A stretch of DNA of 64,000 nt, taken from Nocardia gamkensis NBRC 108242 (GTDB taxonomy: Bacteria; Actinomycetota; Actinomycetes; Mycobacteriales; Mycobacteriaceae). The notes beneath the pieces were generated by a model. It did not search any database and was not told the origin of the DNA. It saw only the letters and a program-made list of their open reading frames with translations. The number at the start of each line of letters is the position of its first letter. Within the stretch, counting starts at the first letter, position 1. A program made the translations under genes and the position numbers. Shown here one piece after another: positions 18,934 to 26,428 of the stretch. The DNA lies in assembly GCF_001612985.1 (NCBI RefSeq), contig NZ_BDBM01000003.1, forward strand, positions 275,800 through 339,799, given 5' to 3'.

Positions 18934-18952
18934 TTAGGGGAGGCTTACCTCG
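18934..18952. promoter_or_regulatory. Iron box 1 (IdeR/DtxR-type)
   Basis: TTAGGGGAGGCTTACCTCG fits the DtxR/IdeR consensus TTAGGTTAGGCTAACCTAA at 14 of 19 positions by eye. It abuts a second box directly downstream, ahead of bfd and bfr. Confidence 0.85.
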
Positions 18953-18971
18953 TTAGTCGAGGCTAACCTCA
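18953..18971. promoter_or_regulatory. Iron box 2 (IdeR/DtxR-type)
   Basis: TTAGTCGAGGCTAACCTCA is a second IdeR-type box, in exact 19-base register with box 1. In mycobacteria, paired IdeR sites upstream of the bacterioferritin gene activate it under high iron, so activation rather than repression is the likely effect here. Confidence 0.85.
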
Positions 18972-19001
18972 TTGGAACGGTGACCCTGGCTGTGAGGCTT
19001 C

Positions 19002-19193
19002 ATGTACGTGTGCATCTGTAACGCGCTGTCCGAAGGTGACGTGCACACCTGCGTCGCGGCCGGGGCCGACAGTGTCCGCCAAGTGAAGAACGCCTGCGGC
19101 TGGAAGCCCGGCTGCGGCAGTTGCACGGCGCGATTGGCCGAGGTCATCGGCCGCGCCCGCGCGACGACCGAAGCGCAACCCTCGGCCGCCTGA
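19002..19193 (+). CDS. bfd: Bacterioferritin-associated ferredoxin
   Basis: A 63-residue [2Fe-2S] protein with the Bfd pattern C-x-C at 4 and 6 and C-x2-C at 38 and 41. In characterised systems Bfd docks on bacterioferritin and passes electrons inward to release stored iron. It starts 31 bases after the second iron box and sits 58 bases before bfr, so both are probably one iron-responsive unit. The upstream signal GAGG is close to the ATG. Confidence 0.93.
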   Translation: MYVCICNALSEGDVHTCVAAGADSVRQVKNACGWKPGCGSCTARLAEVIGRARATTEAQPSAA

Positions 19194-19251
19194 GCCGACA
19201 CACCAGGCGGTCTGCCTGCCGCTGCGCACAATCTGTGCCACGATCGCAGCT

Positions 19252-19731
19252 ATGGACGGCGACAAGGACATCGTGGCGTTGCTCAACGAGCAACTGACGG
19301 CCGAACTCACGGCGATCAACCAGTACTTCCTGCACGCCAAGATGCAGGAGAACTGGGGCTTTACCAAGCTGGCGCGGCACACTCGGCACGAGTCCATCGA
19401 TGAGATGAAGCATGCCGAACTCCTCACCGACCGGATCCTCTTCCTGGACGGCCTGCCGAACTACCAGAAGCTCAATCCGTTGCGCATCGGGCAGAGCGTG
19501 CCGGAGCAATTGCGGGCCGACCTGCAGATCGAGCTGGAAGCGGTCGAACGGCTTCGCCGGGGCATCGAGTTGATGCGGTCACGCGGCGACGTGACCTCGG
19601 CTCGCATCTTCGAGCACATCCTCGAAGACGAAGAGCAGCACGTCGACTATTTAGAGACCGAACTCGACCTGGTGGAGAAGCTGGGCGAGCCGCTGTACCT
19701 CCAGCGCTTCACCGAGACCCCGGAGGACTGA
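19252..19731 (+). CDS. bfr: Bacterioferritin
   Basis: A 159-residue ferritin-like four-helix protein of normal Bfr length. Ferroxidase ligands Glu18, Glu51 and His54 are in place, and Met52 (EMKH) is the residue that ligates the inter-subunit heme in bacterioferritins; a further E-x2-H ligand pair lies in EDEEQHVDY near residue 127. It stores iron as a 24-mer shell. It is expressed with bfd behind tandem iron boxes, giving an iron-storage/release pair placed between two catabolic operons. A stem follows the gene. Confidence 0.96.
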   Translation: MDGDKDIVALLNEQLTAELTAINQYFLHAKMQENWGFTKLARHTRHESIDEMKHAELLTDRILFLDGLPNYQKLNPLRIGQSVPEQLRADLQIELEAVERLRRGIELMRSRGDVTSARIFEHILEDEEQHVDYLETELDLVEKLGEPLYLQRFTETPED

Positions 19732-19739
19732 CCCGGTTT

Positions 19740-19779
19740 CCGGGGCGCCTGCGAACGGCTGCCCGGCGAAACGCCCCGG
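19740..19779. terminator. Candidate terminator stem after bfr
   Basis: CCGGGGCG (19740-19747) pairs with CGCCCCGG (19772-19779) across a 24-base loop, between convergent bfr and the ACAD operon. There is no T-run, so intrinsic termination is only likely, not certain. Confidence 0.4.
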
Positions 19780-19781
19780 CA

Positions 19782-20912
19782 CTACGCCGAGGCGTACCGC
19801 CGGGCCAGTCGTTTCCGATGCTCGGCGGGCGTACCGAAGAGGGAACGATCGAGCGTGGCCCGCTTCAGGTACGCGTGGATCCCGCTTTCCCAGGTGTAGC
19901 CCATGCCGCCGTGCAGTTGCATGGCCTTCCCCGCCACCCGCACCGCCGTCTCGGTGCTCAACGCCTTGGCCATCGATGCCACGTCGCCCGCGTCCGGCGC
20001 CGACGTCGCCTCGGCCCGGACCGCAGCCGCTACCACCTGACGGGCCACCGTGACCTGCACCAGGATGTCCGCACAGGCGTGTTTGACGGCCTGGAAGGAA
20101 CCGATCGGACGGCCGAACTGCTCGCGCACCCCGGCATAGCCGACGGTGGCCTCGAGCATGGCCTCGCTCAGCCCGAGGCTGTCGCAGGCCATCGCGACCG
20201 CCGCCCGGTCGTACAACCGCCGCAGGGCGCGCTCTCCGTCGCCACGGAATCGCCACACCGCCACCGGCGCCACCGCGACGTCGTCGGCGGTGACGCGCCC
20301 GAGGCTGCGGGTCGCGTCGACCACCGGTCGCGTGGTGACGACCGCCCCTGGCGCACCGGATTCGACTGCCGCGAGCACGATCTCGCCGCCGGGATCGCGG
20401 GCAGGAACGAGCAGCCGGTCCGCCCCGGGCGCGTCGAGCACGAAGTCGGCGCAACCGTGCAGACGCAGGCCGCCGGTACCGGTCACGAGCCGGAACGGCG
20501 ATTCGACCGGCGCGCGATCGGCGCGCGCGGAGACCGCACCTGACGAGGCGGTGCCGGCCCGCTGCTCCCCCGCGAGCGCGAGAACCGGGACCACCGCACC
20601 GGCGACGGTGCCGCGGAACAGTTCGTCCCGTTGCGGATTCCGCTCCAGCAAGGCGAGCGCGCCGACGGCGAGCACCGCCACCGACGGGTAGGCGCCACGG
20701 GCGACCGCTCGGCCCACTTCTCGGAGCACCACGGCGACCTCGGCGAACGTTGCTCCGGCACCGTCGAATTCGTCGGGCGCCTCCAGACCGAGCCACCCCG
20801 ATCGAGCGATCAGCGACCAGTCGGCCGCCGACTCGGAATCGGCTTCGCCGAGCAGGTCGCGCGCCACCGCGCGCAGATCGTCGTGGATCTCGGCGAATTC
20901 GTCGCTCATCAT
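19782..20912 (-). CDS. Acyl-CoA dehydrogenase, beta-type subunit candidate (second pair)
   Basis: A 376-residue ACAD-fold protein. Its C-terminal block LHGGMGYTWESGIHAYLKR is intact, but the following FGTPAEHRKR lacks the catalytic-Glu E-G-T motif, as in non-catalytic subunits of heteromeric ACADs. The middle domain is diverged and Ala-rich. ATG 20912 overlaps the upstream ACAD stop as ATGA; a second ATG follows at once. The 39 open codons further upstream lie inside the neighbour. It is the last gene of the five-gene minus operon from 25032. Confidence 0.87.
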   Translation of the reverse strand: MMSDEFAEIHDDLRAVARDLLGEADSESAADWSLIARSGWLGLEAPDEFDGAGATFAEVAVVLREVGRAVARGAYPSVAVLAVGALALLERNPQRDELFRGTVAGAVVPVLALAGEQRAGTASSGAVSARADRAPVESPFRLVTGTGGLRLHGCADFVLDAPGADRLLVPARDPGGEIVLAAVESGAPGAVVTTRPVVDATRSLGRVTADDVAVAPVAVWRFRGDGERALRRLYDRAAVAMACDSLGLSEAMLEATVGYAGVREQFGRPIGSFQAVKHACADILVQVTVARQVVAAAVRAEATSAPDAGDVASMAKALSTETAVRVAGKAMQLHGGMGYTWESGIHAYLKRATLDRSLFGTPAEHRKRLARRYASA

Positions 20913-22105
20913 GTTCCCGTCGGTTCCCGGGGCAGGCCCAGGCCGCGCTCCGCGATGATGGTGCGCTGGATCTCGCTGGTCCCACCCGGAATCGTCCACT
21001 CCCAGGAGCCGACGAAGTCGAGCACCCATGCGCCCGACTCCCAGCCGCTGGACATCGGTTTGCGCAGTATCGTGTGCGCGGCCAGTCCCCCGACCTCCGT
21101 GCCGAAATCCGTCATCCGCTGCAACAATTCGCTGTAGTACAGCTTCACCACCGAAGCGTCGGCCGGGCCCGCGACGCCCGCCTCGTGCCGCTCCACCAGG
21201 TCACGGCACAATGCGCGCAATCCGAAGATCTCGATCTCCAGCGCGGCCAGCCGATCGGCCACCACCGCGTCGTCGACCGCGCGCCGCCCACCGGGATCGG
21301 CTCGCTCGCACGCTTCGACGAGCCATCGGAATCCGGCGTTGCCGAGCCGTTCGGCCAGCTCCAGCATGGTCAGGCCACGCTCGGCGCCGAGCGTCTGCTG
21401 CGCCACCTGCCAACCCGCGTGTTCCGCGCCGACCAGCCCGTCCGCCGGGATCCGCACCTCGTCCAGGAAGATCTCGCAGAAGTGCGATTCCCCGGTGGCC
21501 TGCCGGATCGGGCGCACCTGGATGCCGGGGCTGCGCATGTCCAGCAGGAAGTAGGAGATCCCGCGCCGCTTCGGGGCGCCCGGGTCGGTACGGGCCAGCA
21601 GCAGGCACCAGTCCGCGTATTGCGCACCGCTGGCCCACACTTTCTGCCCGGTCACGACATAGCCGTCACCGTCTCGACGGGCGCTGGTCCGCAATGCCGC
21701 CAGATCGGATCCGGCGCCGGGTTCGGAGAAGCCCTGTACCCAGATCTCGCCGTCCAGGATCGCGGGGAGATGCCGCCGCCGCTGCTCCTCGGTCCCCGCC
21801 GCCAGCAACGTCGCGGCCGCGTGATGAACAGCCACGAAGGCCAGCACCAGTCGCGGCGCGTCGTGGGCGGCGAGTTCCTGATACAGCACGATCTGTTCCG
21901 GGAGGGACATACCGCCGCCGTATTCGCGCGGCCAATGCGGCACCGCGTATCCCGCACGGCGGAGCCGCTGGAACCACTCATGCTGGAAACGGACGAATTC
22001 CGCGTCCGTGGGGCCGGTCTGCGACCGCCGCCAATCGGCAGGCACGTGCGCGCGGCACCAGTCCCGGACCTCGCCGCGGAACCCGTCGAGGTCGTGCCCG
22101 GTCAC
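20909..22105 (-). CDS. Acyl-CoA dehydrogenase, alpha-type subunit candidate (second pair)
   Basis: A 398-residue ACAD with HWPREYGGGMSLPEQ near residue 57, the FAD/substrate block GFSEPGAGSDLAALRT near 126, and C-terminal IPGGTSEIQRTIIAERGLG, where Gly replaces the Glu of E-G-T. It resembles catalytic alpha subunits of actinobacterial heteromeric ACADs. Start GTG 22105 overlaps the enoyl-CoA hydratase stop as GTGA, and its own stop overlaps the beta-type gene, so three genes are translationally chained. Confidence 0.9.
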   Translation of the reverse strand: MTGHDLDGFRGEVRDWCRAHVPADWRRSQTGPTDAEFVRFQHEWFQRLRRAGYAVPHWPREYGGGMSLPEQIVLYQELAAHDAPRLVLAFVAVHHAAATLLAAGTEEQRRRHLPAILDGEIWVQGFSEPGAGSDLAALRTSARRDGDGYVVTGQKVWASGAQYADWCLLLARTDPGAPKRRGISYFLLDMRSPGIQVRPIRQATGESHFCEIFLDEVRIPADGLVGAEHAGWQVAQQTLGAERGLTMLELAERLGNAGFRWLVEACERADPGGRRAVDDAVVADRLAALEIEIFGLRALCRDLVERHEAGVAGPADASVVKLYYSELLQRMTDFGTEVGGLAAHTILRKPMSSGWESGAWVLDFVGSWEWTIPGGTSEIQRTIIAERGLGLPREPTGT

Positions 22106-22884
22106 CGTGCCCGCGCCCGCTGTCGCAACGCCAGCAGCCGGTCCCGGTGCTCCGGTGACCGCATGGTGACCACCTCGGCGGCGAAACCGGCTTGCATCGG
22201 ACCAGCGAGCGCCTGGGACAGGTACATGTTCACCACCCGTTTCGTGCTGCGCAGCGCCTCCGGCGGCAGGGCGGCCAACCGGACGGCCAGTTTCCTGGCC
22301 TCGTCGAGCAATTCGTCCGCGGCGACGACCCGCGACGCCAGTCCGACCTCGACGGCGGTGGCGGCATCGATCCGGTCGCCGGTGTACAGGAATTCCCGCG
22401 TCCGCAGGATCGGGGTGAGCAGCGGCCAGAACGCGGCGCCGCCGTCCCCGGCGACCAGCCCGACCGCCACGTGCGGGTCGGCCAGGTAGGCGCGATCCGA
22501 CATCAGCACGACGTCGCACAGCACCGCCAGGCTGGCGCCGAGCCCCATCGCCGCGCCGTTCACCGCGGCGATCACCGGCAGCGGGAAGCGCAGCATCTCC
22601 TCGATGATCTGGGCGCCTTCGCGAATGCTCTCGTCCCGCGCGACCGGGTCGTCCGAGAAGGAGCTGATCCAGTCCAGATCGCCACCCGCGCTGAAGGCCC
22701 GGCCGGAACCGGTGAGGATCACGACTGCGGCCTCCTGGTCCGCGGCCAGCTGCCGCCACACCCCGGCCAGCGCTCGGTGCATCTCGGCGTTCACCGCGTT
22801 GAGCTCGTCGGGGCGGTCGATGACGACGATACGGACGGGCCCTTCGGCGTCCACGGTCAGCACATCGGGCAGGTCGTAGCGCAT
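22102..22884 (-). CDS. Enoyl-CoA hydratase/isomerase family protein
   Basis: A 260-residue crotonase-fold protein with the oxyanion blocks GRAFSAGGDLDWI (near residue 62) and AAVNGAAMGLGAS (near 105). The region after the second block reads DPHVAVGLVAGDGGA; the Glu of classical hydratases is replaced, so double-bond isomerase or other crotonase activity is as likely as hydration. It lies between the two alpha/beta ACAD pairs. ATG 22884 follows GGGAAGGG and starts 4 bases after the stop of the upstream ACAD gene. Confidence 0.88.
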   Translation of the reverse strand: MRYDLPDVLTVDAEGPVRIVVIDRPDELNAVNAEMHRALAGVWRQLAADQEAAVVILTGSGRAFSAGGDLDWISSFSDDPVARDESIREGAQIIEEMLRFPLPVIAAVNGAAMGLGASLAVLCDVVLMSDRAYLADPHVAVGLVAGDGGAAFWPLLTPILRTREFLYTGDRIDAATAVEVGLASRVVAADELLDEARKLAVRLAALPPEALRSTKRVVNMYLSQALAGPMQAGFAAEVVTMRSPEHRDRLLALRQRARAR

Positions 22885-22888
22885 GGCG

Positions 22889-23866
22889 TCACCCTTCCCC
22901 CGGATCGGAGAACAAACCGGTCAGACCGCGGCGGCCGGCCAACCGGGCCAGCAGTTCCTCGGTGGCGACCGAGCCGAGCGGAAGTCGGCGCAACGGCAGG
23001 CTGTAACGCGACAGCCAGGACAGCGGCGACTCGTCGCAGAAGCCGAGGGCGCCGTGCAATTGGTGGGCGACGCGGAACACGGCCTCGGCCGCCTCGAGGG
23101 TCGCGGAACGCAGAGCCAACGCGTCGATCAGCGCATCGCCGCGCTCGGCTCGAATGCTCCACAACGCGTAGCGGGCGAGCATGTCCACGCCGCGCCGTTC
23201 CACCTCGGCGTCGGTCAACTGGAACTGCACCGACTGGAATTCGGCCAGCGGTTTGCCGAACTGCTCCCGGACCAGCACGTGGGCACGGGTGAGTTCGAGG
23301 GCACGGTCGAGCATGCCGAGCAGGGTCCAGCACGGCAGCACCAGCGCCAACGCCAGGTCGGCGCCGCCGCCGGTGTCCACCGGCGACACCTCCAGCGCCG
23401 TCACGAACGCCGACTCACGCGCGGACGCACGGGGTGGTCGCACCACCACCGAGCCCCGGGAACCGTCCAAGGTCGCCGCCGCCCACCGCAGGTCGAGATG
23501 CGCGACCGCTGCGGCGGGCTCGTCATCCGACACCACCACCAGCCCGTCGACGTCCGAGTCGACGGGGCGGGCCAGCCGCTCCGCGACCGGATAGGGCGTG
23601 GCCCAGTAACCGGCGCTGCGGCACAGCGCCGCGGCGGCTTCCAGTTCGACCGGGTCGCGCCGCGGCTCCAGCTCCCACGCGCCGAGTTCGCCGAGCACCG
23701 GCGCGACGAGCGCGCGGCGCGCGGGCTCGCGCTCGGCCCACCGCACCAGCTCGTCGCCGCCTGCCGCGCGCAACGCGCGCACGGCTTCTCTACCGTATTC
23801 CGTTGCCTCGGCGCATAGTTCGATGGTCATCGCCCGCCCGCCCGGCGGGAACGACGCGGCGGTCAT
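22889..23866 (-). CDS. Acyl-CoA dehydrogenase, short beta-type subunit candidate (third pair)
   Basis: A 325-residue, shortened ACAD-fold protein. The C-terminal block HQLHGALGFCDESPLSWLSR is recognisable, but the catalytic E-G-T segment is absent and replaced by LPLGSVATEEL. The N-terminal domain is about 50 residues shorter than in full ACADs. ATG 23866 overlaps the upstream ACAD stop as ATGA; an alternative ATG at 23830 would remove 12 unconserved residues. It probably pairs with the product of 23863-25032. Confidence 0.84.
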   Translation of the reverse strand: MTAASFPPGGRAMTIELCAEATEYGREAVRALRAAGGDELVRWAEREPARRALVAPVLGELGAWELEPRRDPVELEAAAALCRSAGYWATPYPVAERLARPVDSDVDGLVVVSDDEPAAAVAHLDLRWAAATLDGSRGSVVVRPPRASARESAFVTALEVSPVDTGGGADLALALVLPCWTLLGMLDRALELTRAHVLVREQFGKPLAEFQSVQFQLTDAEVERRGVDMLARYALWSIRAERGDALIDALALRSATLEAAEAVFRVAHQLHGALGFCDESPLSWLSRYSLPLRRLPLGSVATEELLARLAGRRGLTGLFSDPGEG

Positions 23867-25032
23867 GCGGCCTCCCCCGTCCGGCGCGGACCGCTCAGCA
23901 ACGAGCGCGCCAGCAGGATCTTCTGCATCTCGATACTGCCGGAGGCGACCGTGGCGGCATTCGCGTATCGCCAATGGTCGTCCACCGCGCGCCGGAACCG
24001 GTGCCCGCGCTCGTCTTCCGAGCCCGCGAACGCGGCGAGTTCGGCCAGAACACTCGCGCTTTCCTGATCGAGCCGGGTCACCGCGATGCGATAGGCCGCG
24101 GCGTCACCCGGTGCGACCCGCCCGGCGCTCTGCATCGCGACCACCTGATACGCCAGCAGCCGCGCCCGCCGCGCCCGGGTGAGCATGCGGGCCCAGCGGC
24201 CGCGCAATTCGGCCGGAACCGTCTCCCACCTCGGGCCGAGAACATCGGGCGCGGCCTGCAACAGCCGCTCACAGCGCGCGTAGCGGGCGATGCCGACGCG
24301 TTCGAACGCGAGCACCTCCTGCACCACCGACCAGCCCTCGTCGACCCGACCGAGCACGTCGGCTTCCGTCACGCGCACCCCGTCGAAGAAGACCTCGTTG
24401 AGGTGGTGCGGGCCGAGCATGGACCGGATCGGCCGGACCTCGATCCCCGGATCGGACATCGGCACCAGGAAGACGGTGAGCCCTTGCTGTTTCCGCGCCC
24501 TGGTCGCGGTGCGCGCGAGCAGGAAACACCACTGCGCCATGGTGGCGTAGGAGGTCCAGATCTTCTGGCCGGAGATACGCCAGCCCTCGCCGTCGCGGCG
24601 AGCGGTGGTCCGCAAGGAGGCCAGGTCGGACCCGGAGTCCGGTTCGCTGAAGCCCTGGCACCAGATCGTCTCACCGCGCGCGATCGGCGGCAGGTGCGTG
24701 TGCTGCTGTTCCGCCGTGCCGTGCCGCATGATCGTCGGGCCCACCCAGTTGACGCCCATATACTGCGCCCCCCGAGGTTCGTGGTGCGCCCACATCTCCT
24801 CGCGGACCACGGTCTGCTCCCACACCGAGGCGCCGCGGCCACCGAACTCCGCAGGCCAGGCCGCGCACAGCAGGCCCCGCTCGGCCAGTACCCGGCAGAA
24901 ACGCTGAGCGACAGCCAGATCGGCCGGATCGTCGGTGAACGCGCCGAGGTAGTCAGCAGGGACCTCCTCGGCAATCAGCCGCCGTAGTTCACCCCGGAGG
25001 CGGGTGGCGGCCTCACCCATAGTGAAGTCCAT
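23863..25032 (-). CDS. Acyl-CoA dehydrogenase, alpha-type subunit candidate (third pair)
   Basis: A 389-residue ACAD with WPAEFGGRGASVWEQ near residue 58, the FAD/substrate block GFSEPDSGSDLASLRTTA near 126, and C-terminal TVASGSIEMQKILLARSLL. The E-G-T Glu is replaced by Gly-containing S-G-S, as in the other alpha-type copies. ATG 25032 gives the usual M-D-F-T N-terminus; GTG 25041 is an in-frame alternative 11 bases after a GAGG. It is the first gene of the operon, with shared operator site B just upstream. Confidence 0.9.
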   Translation of the reverse strand: MDFTMGEAATRLRGELRRLIAEEVPADYLGAFTDDPADLAVAQRFCRVLAERGLLCAAWPAEFGGRGASVWEQTVVREEMWAHHEPRGAQYMGVNWVGPTIMRHGTAEQQHTHLPPIARGETIWCQGFSEPDSGSDLASLRTTARRDGEGWRISGQKIWTSYATMAQWCFLLARTATRARKQQGLTVFLVPMSDPGIEVRPIRSMLGPHHLNEVFFDGVRVTEADVLGRVDEGWSVVQEVLAFERVGIARYARCERLLQAAPDVLGPRWETVPAELRGRWARMLTRARRARLLAYQVVAMQSAGRVAPGDAAAYRIAVTRLDQESASVLAELAAFAGSEDERGHRFRRAVDDHWRYANAATVASGSIEMQKILLARSLLSGPRRTGEAA

Positions 25033-25046
25033 GTGGCGCACAGTAC

Positions 25047-25075
25047 TTCAATCCTCATAAGGATAGCAATATTTG
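25047..25075. promoter_or_regulatory. Shared operator, site B (ACAD operon / gntR divergent region)
   Basis: The perfect inverted repeat ATCCTCATAAGGAT (25051-25064) sits in flanks TTCA and AGCAATATTTG. It is nearly identical to site C at 26307 and close to site A at 12379. Read toward the ACAD operon, TATCCT could be the -10 element, so binding would block transcription. The divergent gntR gene starts 79 bases away, which fits autoregulation. Confidence 0.75.
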
Positions 25076-25153
25076 TACGGTCATCTCGCGGTGACTACAC
25101 TGCCGCCATGACGGAAAGGCGTGCCCGGTGAGGACCGACCAGAGGTGGACCGC

Positions 25154-25960
25154 ATGACGGCCGCCAAACGCGGCCGGGTCCCGCAGCGTCGTATCGCGGA
25201 GACCGTCGCCGCTGAGCTGCGCACCCGGATCCTGGCCGGCGACGAGAACTTTCGGCTTCCCACCCAGGATCAGCTGGTCCAGGACTTCGGGGTGAGCTAC
25301 CCCTCGATCCGCGAGGCGCTGCGCATCCTGGAAACCGAGGGCCTCGTCACCGTCCGCCGGGGCAATGTGGGCGGCGCCGAAGTGCACCGGCCCGACGAGA
25401 CGTCGGCGGCGTATCACCTCGGCCTGGCCCTGCAAGGTGCGCGCGTCACCCTCGGCGACCTCGCCGCGGGCCTGCGCACGCTGGAACCGCAGTGCGCGGC
25501 CGCCTGCGCCGAGCGGCCCGACCGCGCCGAGACCGTCGTCCCCGCGCTCACGGAGAACGTCGAGAAGTCGGCCGAGCTCATCGACGACGGCGTCGCCTTC
25601 ACCCACACCGCTCGCGAATTCCACGACCTCATCGTCTCGTTCACCCCGAACCTCACCATTCGCTACGTTGTGAGCACACTGGTCACCCTGTGGTCGGCAC
25701 AGGAGGAGGCGTGGGCGGAGGCGCTGACCCGGCGCGGGGAATACCCGTCCGAGGCCGAGTCGACCGAAGCCGTGCGCACTCATCGCCGCATCACCCGTGA
25801 GATCGCGGAGGGACGGGCCGCCGAAGCCGAACGCCTGTACCGCACCCACCTCGCCGCCACCCAGACAATCGTGTTGCAGCGGTTCGACGACGGAGTGGTG
25901 AACGCTTCGTCCGCCGGTGCGCGGCTGGCGATCCAGTCGGGTCTGCGCTCGCAGATCTGA
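25154..25960 (+). CDS. GntR-family (FadR/FCD-type) transcriptional regulator
   Basis: A 268-residue regulator. The N-terminal winged helix-turn-helix spans about residues 12-80, with the GntR signature LPTQDQLVQDFGVSYPSIREALRILETEG given in parts: LPTQDQLVQDFGVS then SIREALRILE. The C-terminal alpha-helical FCD domain has likely metal/ligand His in EFHDLIV (near 155) and RTHRRI/RTHLAA (200-235). FCD regulators commonly sense acyl-CoA or carboxylic acids and repress catabolic genes. ATG 25154 follows AGAGG; an upstream GTG at 25121 lacks support. It sits between two operons that carry the same operator sequence and is the best candidate to bind it. Confidence 0.9.
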   Translation: MTAAKRGRVPQRRIAETVAAELRTRILAGDENFRLPTQDQLVQDFGVSYPSIREALRILETEGLVTVRRGNVGGAEVHRPDETSAAYHLGLALQGARVTLGDLAAGLRTLEPQCAAACAERPDRAETVVPALTENVEKSAELIDDGVAFTHTAREFHDLIVSFTPNLTIRYVVSTLVTLWSAQEEAWAEALTRRGEYPSEAESTEAVRTHRRITREIAEGRAAEAERLYRTHLAATQTIVLQRFDDGVVNASSAGARLAIQSGLRSQI

Positions 25961-26057
25961 GTTCGCCGAGCCGCCGTCTCGCGCACGCCACCCCGCCTCC
26001 GCCCGGGCAAGAGCAAGTCGGTTGCGCATCACCCCGCCCGCTGTACGATAATGGCGT

Positions 26058-26072
26058 TTTCACAGTGTGAAA
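26058..26072. promoter_or_regulatory. Perfect 15-base palindrome
   Basis: TTTCACAGTGTGAAA has perfect 7-base arms around one base. It follows gntR by about 100 bases, with CAATT/AATTG half-sites beside it. It differs from the shared ATCCT/AGGAT operator and so suggests a second regulator or a promoter element. Confidence 0.45.
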
Positions 26073-26295
26073 TTGGGTTGCACAATTCCGGCTATAGCCA
26101 GGTAGCGCCCTGTCCGGCCGGCCACACAGCGTCCATCCGCCGGCCGAACCCGCCGCCGGCGCTGTCTCTCGAGCGGAAAATCGTGACGCACAGTGCCATC
26201 AGTCCTGACATGGTCGTAGCGAGGCGCTCGGCGGCGACGCTCCGATGACGCCCGATAGCCCCTGAGGCGAACCTACTCAGAGGTAGCCAACCAAT

Positions 26296-26327
26296 CAAGT
26301 ATTGCTATCCTTACGAGGATTGAAGTA
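26296..26327. promoter_or_regulatory. Shared operator, site C (oxygenase operon promoter)
   Basis: The perfect inverted repeat ATCCTTACGAGGAT (26307-26320) has flanks CAAGTATTGCT and TGAAGTA that match site B base for base over most of their length, in the same orientation relative to the downstream gene. It lies about 110-130 bases before the likely first start codon of the seven-gene operon. Confidence 0.75.
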
Positions 26328-26428
26328 GCGTGGCCCACGACACACGGCCCACCACACGTGGATGCCGGATTCCCGTCGCCCGGACCGCCGGGCCGGGCTG
26401 TGTCAGTGGATATCGACTTTCTCATCGC

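Larger units (their letters stand above)
25961..26428. other. Regulatory gap between gntR and the oxygenase operon
   Basis: This 468-base stretch has no convincing gene. It holds the palindrome at 26058-26072, an adjacent AATTG...CAATT dyad, a GGCTATAGCC palindrome near 26091, and operator site C at 26307. The A+T-rich patch near 26050-26100 suggests a promoter. Confidence 0.6.
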
